Shown: positions 4,735 through 7,414 of the stretch, piece by piece
Layout of the letters: every line of letters begins with the position of its first letter
How positions within the stretch are numbered: position 1 is the first letter of the stretch
Origin: an uncultured Collinsella sp.
Lineage (GTDB): Bacteria > Actinomycetota > Coriobacteriia > Coriobacteriales > Coriobacteriaceae
Assembly (NCBI GenBank): GCA_900541715.1
Contig: UQLI01000050.1
Location: forward strand, 1-7,414
DNA length: 7,414 nt
Reading direction: 5' to 3'
Translations under genes and position numbers: made by a program
Notes under the pieces: model-generated
Databases searched by the model: none
What the model was told of the DNA's origin: nothing
The model's input: the letters and a program-made list of their open reading frames with translations, nothing else

Positions 4735-4797
4735 AGACATGACTTGACTAACCGAAGCAAATATGTTTAGAACTCTAGCCCATGTAGTCATTGGATG

Positions 4798-5226
4798 TTA
4801 GGCGATGTGGAGAGGGTTGGCGGCGTCGACGGCATCGGGGGCGTCGGAAGGACCGTCGGGGACAGCGTCTGCCGGGTCCTCGTCGGGGGTCTCGATCTGT
4901 TTGATCATGACCTCTTGGCCCTGCAGCAAATAGGTCTCGCCGCTACCGCAATGGGGACAGGTCTTGCCGTGCTCGACCGTCGCGTAGTCGCGGCCGCACG
5001 CCTCGCAATGCGTCACGGCCTCGACAGGCTCCACGATAAGCTCCGCGCCCTGCGTGATAGGCTTTTTATCCGCCGCCCAGCGCCAAGCGTCGAGTAGTAG
5101 ATCGGGGACGACGCCCGAGACCTCGCCCAGCAGCAGCGTGACGCTCGAAACGCGACGCACGCCATGAGCGCGCGCCACATTCTCAACATCGCGAATGATG
5201 TGATAGACGATTCCGAGCTCGTGCAC
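4798..5226 (-). CDS. hypA: Hydrogenase maturation nickel metallochaperone HypA
   Basis: This is a 142-residue cytoplasmic metallochaperone that, with HypB, delivers nickel to the large subunit of [NiFe] hydrogenase. The N-terminal MHE holds the nickel-binding His2. The structural zinc site is formed by two CxxC pairs, Cys74/Cys77 (CEAC) and Cys90/Cys93 (CPHC). LLLGEVSGVVPDLLLDAW and GAELIVEPVEA are also family-typical. HypA is usually about 115 residues; here a tail of roughly 30 residues, rich in Asp, Pro and Ala (ETPDEDPADAVPDGPSDAPD), ends in NPLHIA. The start is a GTG at 5226 with AAGGA about 7 nt upstream; the MHE motif fixes it. It follows the flavoprotein gene after 194 bp containing two hairpins, on the same strand. 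No hypB or hydrogenase gene is in view, so they must lie elsewhere or beyond the right edge. Confidence 0.95.
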   Translation of the reverse strand: MHELGIVYHIIRDVENVARAHGVRRVSSVTLLLGEVSGVVPDLLLDAWRWAADKKPITQGAELIVEPVEAVTHCEACGRDYATVEHGKTCPHCGSGETYLLQGQEVMIKQIETPDEDPADAVPDGPSDAPDAVDAANPLHIA

Positions 5227-5238
5227 TTTTAATTCCTT

Positions 5239-5260
5239 CCGCCGTTCTACCGAACGGCGG
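5239..5260. repeat. Perfect 9-bp hairpin directly upstream of the hypA ribosome-binding site
   Basis: CCGCCGTTC (5239-5247) and GAACGGCGG (5252-5260) form a G+C-rich stem with a 4-nt loop. On the minus strand it is followed at once by AAGGAATTAAAA and the hypA GTG. It has no T-tract on either side, so it is not a standard intrinsic terminator. A role in mRNA processing, stability or translation of hypA is plausible. Confidence 0.5.
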
Positions 5261-5311
5261 TCGGCTTGACGCTGCGCGAGCCCCAGACGGGCGATCTGCC
5301 TTTCAATCGTC

Positions 5312-5336
5312 GGGCATGGGCAAAAGCCCTATGCCC
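5312..5336. repeat. G+C-rich hairpin in the flavoprotein-hypA gap
   Basis: GGGCAT (5312-5317) pairs with ATGCCC (5331-5336), and GGGC (5318-5321) with GCCC (5326-5329). One base is bulged and the loop is 4 nt. On the minus strand it lies 84 nt after the flavoprotein stop and is followed by GACGATTG, not a T-tract. It could stabilise the 3' end of the upstream message, or stop transcription with help from Rho. Confidence 0.45.
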
Positions 5337-5420
5337 TCCTCTTTCAAGGCACCTCGCCACGCCTGGGACTCGCTCGCTGTCCAACCGCTCTCTGCGCCGT
5401 TCTCCTGCTTGTTGCGTTTC

Positions 5421-7414
5421 TTACTTCTTCCCGAATTTAATCTTGATGGCGCGCTTGAGCGCGTACTTGCCCAGGCTTGGAAGCTTTTGCTCGTATTTGA
5501 CCATCGTGGAGCACTCGGGGCGGTCGCGATCCAGATGGATGGCGTCGAACGCGCACTTGGTGGTGCACAGGCCGCAGCCGATGCACTTGTTGGGGTCGAC
5601 GATCGAGGCACCGCAGCCCAGGCAACGGGCGGTCTCGGCGCGCACCTGCTCTTCGGTAAAGGTCTCGACGTACTCGCTAAACGGCGCGGCCTTCTCGCGC
5701 TCGCGGTCAACGTGGGCAACCTCGCGGCTCGCGTTGTCGTAGCCCTCGAGCACAACGTCGTCGCGGTCGAGCGCGGTGTAGCGGCGCTGGTTGCGGCCGA
5801 TGGTGAGCGTGGAGCCCGGCTGCACAAAGCGATGGATGGACACGGCAGCCTCGTGGCCGGCGGCAATGGCATCGATGGCAAAGCTGGGGCCGGTGTAGAC
5901 GTCGCCGCCCACAAAGATGTCGGGTTCGGCGGTCTGGTAAGTCTGGGGATCGGCCAGGGCGCCCTGGCCGCGGCCGAGCTCCACCTTGGAGCCAGCCAGC
6001 AGGTCGCCCCACACAATGGACTGGCCAATCGACATGACGACACGGTCGGCATCGACACGGCGCAGATCGTTCTCGTCGTACTCGGGCGCAAAACGGCCCT
6101 CGTCGTCAAAGACACGCGTGCAGCGCTTGAAGGTGATGCCGCACACGCGACCGGCCTCGTCCAGGTGAATCTCCTTGGGGCCCCATCCGCAGCTGATGTG
6201 CGCGCCATCCTCAATGGCCTCGCGACGCTCCTCCTCGCTGGCAGGCATCTGGGCATCGCTCTCCAGGCAGAACATCTCAACGTGCTCGGAACCCAGACGG
6301 CAGGCGTTGCGCGCGACATCGATAGCCACGTTGCCGCCGCCCACCACGATGGTGCGGCCGGGCAGTGCGTCGATCTTGCCACTGTTGACCTCGCGCAAAA
6401 AGTCGACGGCCACGGTCACGTCCTCGGCATCCTCGCCCGGAATACCGGCGAGGCGGCCGCCCTGGCAGCCGATGGCAACATAAAAGGCCTTAAAGCCCTG
6501 CGCGCGCAGCTCGTCGAGCGTCACATCGCGACCGACCTCCACGCCATAGCGGAACTCGGCGCCCATCAGGCGAATGATCTCGACCTCTGCCTCGATAACG
6601 TCCTTCTCCAGCTTAAAGCTGGGAATACCGTAGGTGAGCATGCCGCCCGGGCGCTCGTTCTTCTCGAACACGACGGGCTTGTAGCCCTTCTCGGCCAGAT
6701 AGAAAGCGCAGGACAGACCGGCCGGGCCGGCACCGATGATGGCGATCTTCTGGTCGAAGCCGCCGGCACGCGTCGGGGTCACCACAGGCGGGACATAGCG
6801 GGTCGCGGCATCAAGATCGCGCTGGGCGATAAACTTCTTGACCTCGTCGATAGCCACGGCGGCGTCCACACGGCCGCGAGTGCAGGCATCCTCGCAGCGG
6901 CGGTTGCACACGCGGCCGCAGATAGCGGGCAGCGGGTTCTCGCGCTTGATGAGCGCCAGCGCCTCGTCATAGCGACCCTGAGCCGCGAGCTTCAGATAGC
7001 CCTGAACGGCGACATGCGCGGGACAGGCCGTCTTGCAGGGCGCGGTGCCGGACTCGTGCGTCTCGATACGGTTATCGTTGCGGTAGTTGGGCGACCACTT
7101 GGTGTGGTCCCACTTGGTGGCATCGGGCAGCTCTTGGCGCGGATACTCGGGCACCTGTCCGCCGGCCTTTTTGCTGCAGAGCTTCTGGCCCAGCTTGGCG
7201 GCACCGGCCGGGCACACTTCAACGCAGCGACCGCAGGCCACGCACTTGTCCTTCTCGACCTTGGCGACATAGGCCGATCGCGACAGGTTGGGCGTGTTGA
7301 ACAGCTGCGAGGTGCGCAGGGCATAGCACACGTTGACGTTGCAATTGCAGATGGCGAAGATCTTGTTCTCGCCGTCGATGTTGGTGATCTGGTGCACAAA
7401 GCCGTTGTCCTCGG
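5421..7414 (-). CDS. Iron-sulfur FAD/NAD(P)H oxidoreductase, GltD/NfnB-like (5' end outside window)
   Basis: About 663 codons are visible and the frame stays open at the right edge, so an internal GTG at 7397 is probably not the start. Counting from it, the order is: a thioredoxin-like or ferredoxin-like Cys region (Cys17, 19, 24); a [4Fe-4S] motif CVACGRCVEVCP (Cys52-62); and the Fer4_20-type N-domain of glutamate synthase small subunit and dihydropyrimidine dehydrogenase (Cys121, 125, 160, 164, 168, 172). Next come the FAD site IGAGPAG (221-227) with Glu245, YGIPSFKLEKD, the NAD(P)H site VVGGGNVAID (351-360), and the second FAD motif VGGDV (496-500). A C-terminal ferredoxin segment has CLGCG (592-596) and CIGCGLCTTKC (605-615). 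Such proteins move electrons between NAD(P)H, flavin and ferredoxin-like clusters or a partner subunit. The downstream hypA suggests a link to hydrogen metabolism. It is not glutamate synthase itself, as no large subunit is seen. The family is firm; substrate and partner are unknown. Confidence 0.9.
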   Translation of the reverse strand, partial: EDNGFVHQITNIDGENKIFAICNCNVNVCYALRTSQLFNTPNLSRSAYVAKVEKDKCVACGRCVEVCPAGAAKLGQKLCSKKAGGQVPEYPRQELPDATKWDHTKWSPNYRNDNRIETHESGTAPCKTACPAHVAVQGYLKLAAQGRYDEALALIKRENPLPAICGRVCNRRCEDACTRGRVDAAVAIDEVKKFIAQRDLDAATRYVPPVVTPTRAGGFDQKIAIIGAGPAGLSCAFYLAEKGYKPVVFEKNERPGGMLTYGIPSFKLEKDVIEAEVEIIRLMGAEFRYGVEVGRDVTLDELRAQGFKAFYVAIGCQGGRLAGIPGEDAEDVTVAVDFLREVNSGKIDALPGRTIVVGGGNVAIDVARNACRLGSEHVEMFCLESDAQMPASEEERREAIEDGAHISCGWGPKEIHLDEAGRVCGITFKRCTRVFDDEGRFAPEYDENDLRRVDADRVVMSIGQSIVWGDLLAGSKVELGRGQGALADPQTYQTAEPDIFVGGDVYTGPSFAIDAIAAGHEAAVSIHRFVQPGSTLTIGRNQRRYTALDRDDVVLEGYDNASREVAHVDREREKAAPFSEYVETFTEEQVRAETARCLGCGASIVDPNKCIGCGLCTTKCAFDAIHLDRDRPECSTMVKYEQKLPSLGKYALKRAIKIKFGKK

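Larger units (their letters stand above)
4461..4797. other. Regulatory intergenic region upstream of manX, no gene seen
   Basis: This A+T-rich stretch of 337 bases separates hypA from manX, both transcribed leftward. It holds the manX promoter, candidate operator repeats and a leader hairpin, listed separately. No hairpin with a T-tract follows the hypA stop on the minus strand, so hypA transcription may end by another means or read on. GGTGG/CCACC arms (4691-4695 and 4716-4720) enclose a 20-nt loop; a T-rich run follows only on the plus strand, where no gene would use it. No substantial open frame with a ribosome-binding site was seen. Confidence 0.6.

Noticed and set aside
5303..5420. Protein-like minus-strand reading frame downstream of the flavoprotein, ending in GLLPMPDD
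   Set aside because: It is the tail of a frame shadowing the flavoprotein gene. It has no start codon with a ribosome-binding site inside the gap, and the flavoprotein ends properly at 5421 without sign of a frameshift.

Overview
The window most likely comes from a gut Coriobacteriia (Actinomycetota) genome of the Collinsella type. This is inferred from GC-rich coding DNA, a mannose-family PTS operon ending in a DUF956 gene, and a neighbouring hydrogenase-maturation and iron-sulfur flavoprotein locus. No 16S or other phylogenetic marker is present.

Left part (1-1113). A partial membrane-anchored protein gene runs leftward off the edge. It is divergent from a small XRE-family regulator gene (284-514) lying in a visibly A+T-richer patch. 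The shared intergenic region carries two near-identical 13-bp direct repeats, 15 bp apart, which resemble the C-boxes of restriction-modification controller (C) proteins. The regulator also looks like a C protein, yet no methylase or nuclease gene lies in the window. About 360 bases without a convincing gene follow, filled with nested inverted repeats and TTT(C)ACCCC-type short repeats. These end at a tRNA-Arg(CCT) gene with its own terminator-like hairpin.

Middle part (1114-4797). A leftward operon encodes the mannose-family sugar transporter in the order manX (IIAB), manY (IIC), manZ (IID), manO (DUF956). The three PTS genes are 16-18 bp apart. manO is set off by an intercistronic terminator-like hairpin, and the operon ends in a 19-bp perfect hairpin terminator. 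Upstream of manX are a perfect TATAAT with a poor -35 and two copies of TTTGTTTAAAC, consistent with activator-dependent control. PEP-derived phosphate would pass via HPr to His9 of IIA, then His175 of IIB, then to sugar entering through IIC/IID.

Right part (4798-7414). Also leftward are a large FAD/NAD(P)H oxidoreductase carrying several iron-sulfur cluster motifs (its 5' end is beyond the window) and then hypA, the nickel-insertion factor for [NiFe] hydrogenase. Two strong hairpins without T-tracts lie in the 194-bp gap between them. This pair suggests a redox locus linking NAD(P)H, ferredoxin and hydrogen metabolism, but no hydrogenase subunit is visible.

The least ordinary part is the left one: an apparently orphan C-protein-like regulator with its operator, beside a repeat-rich tRNA flank that may be an old integration site.
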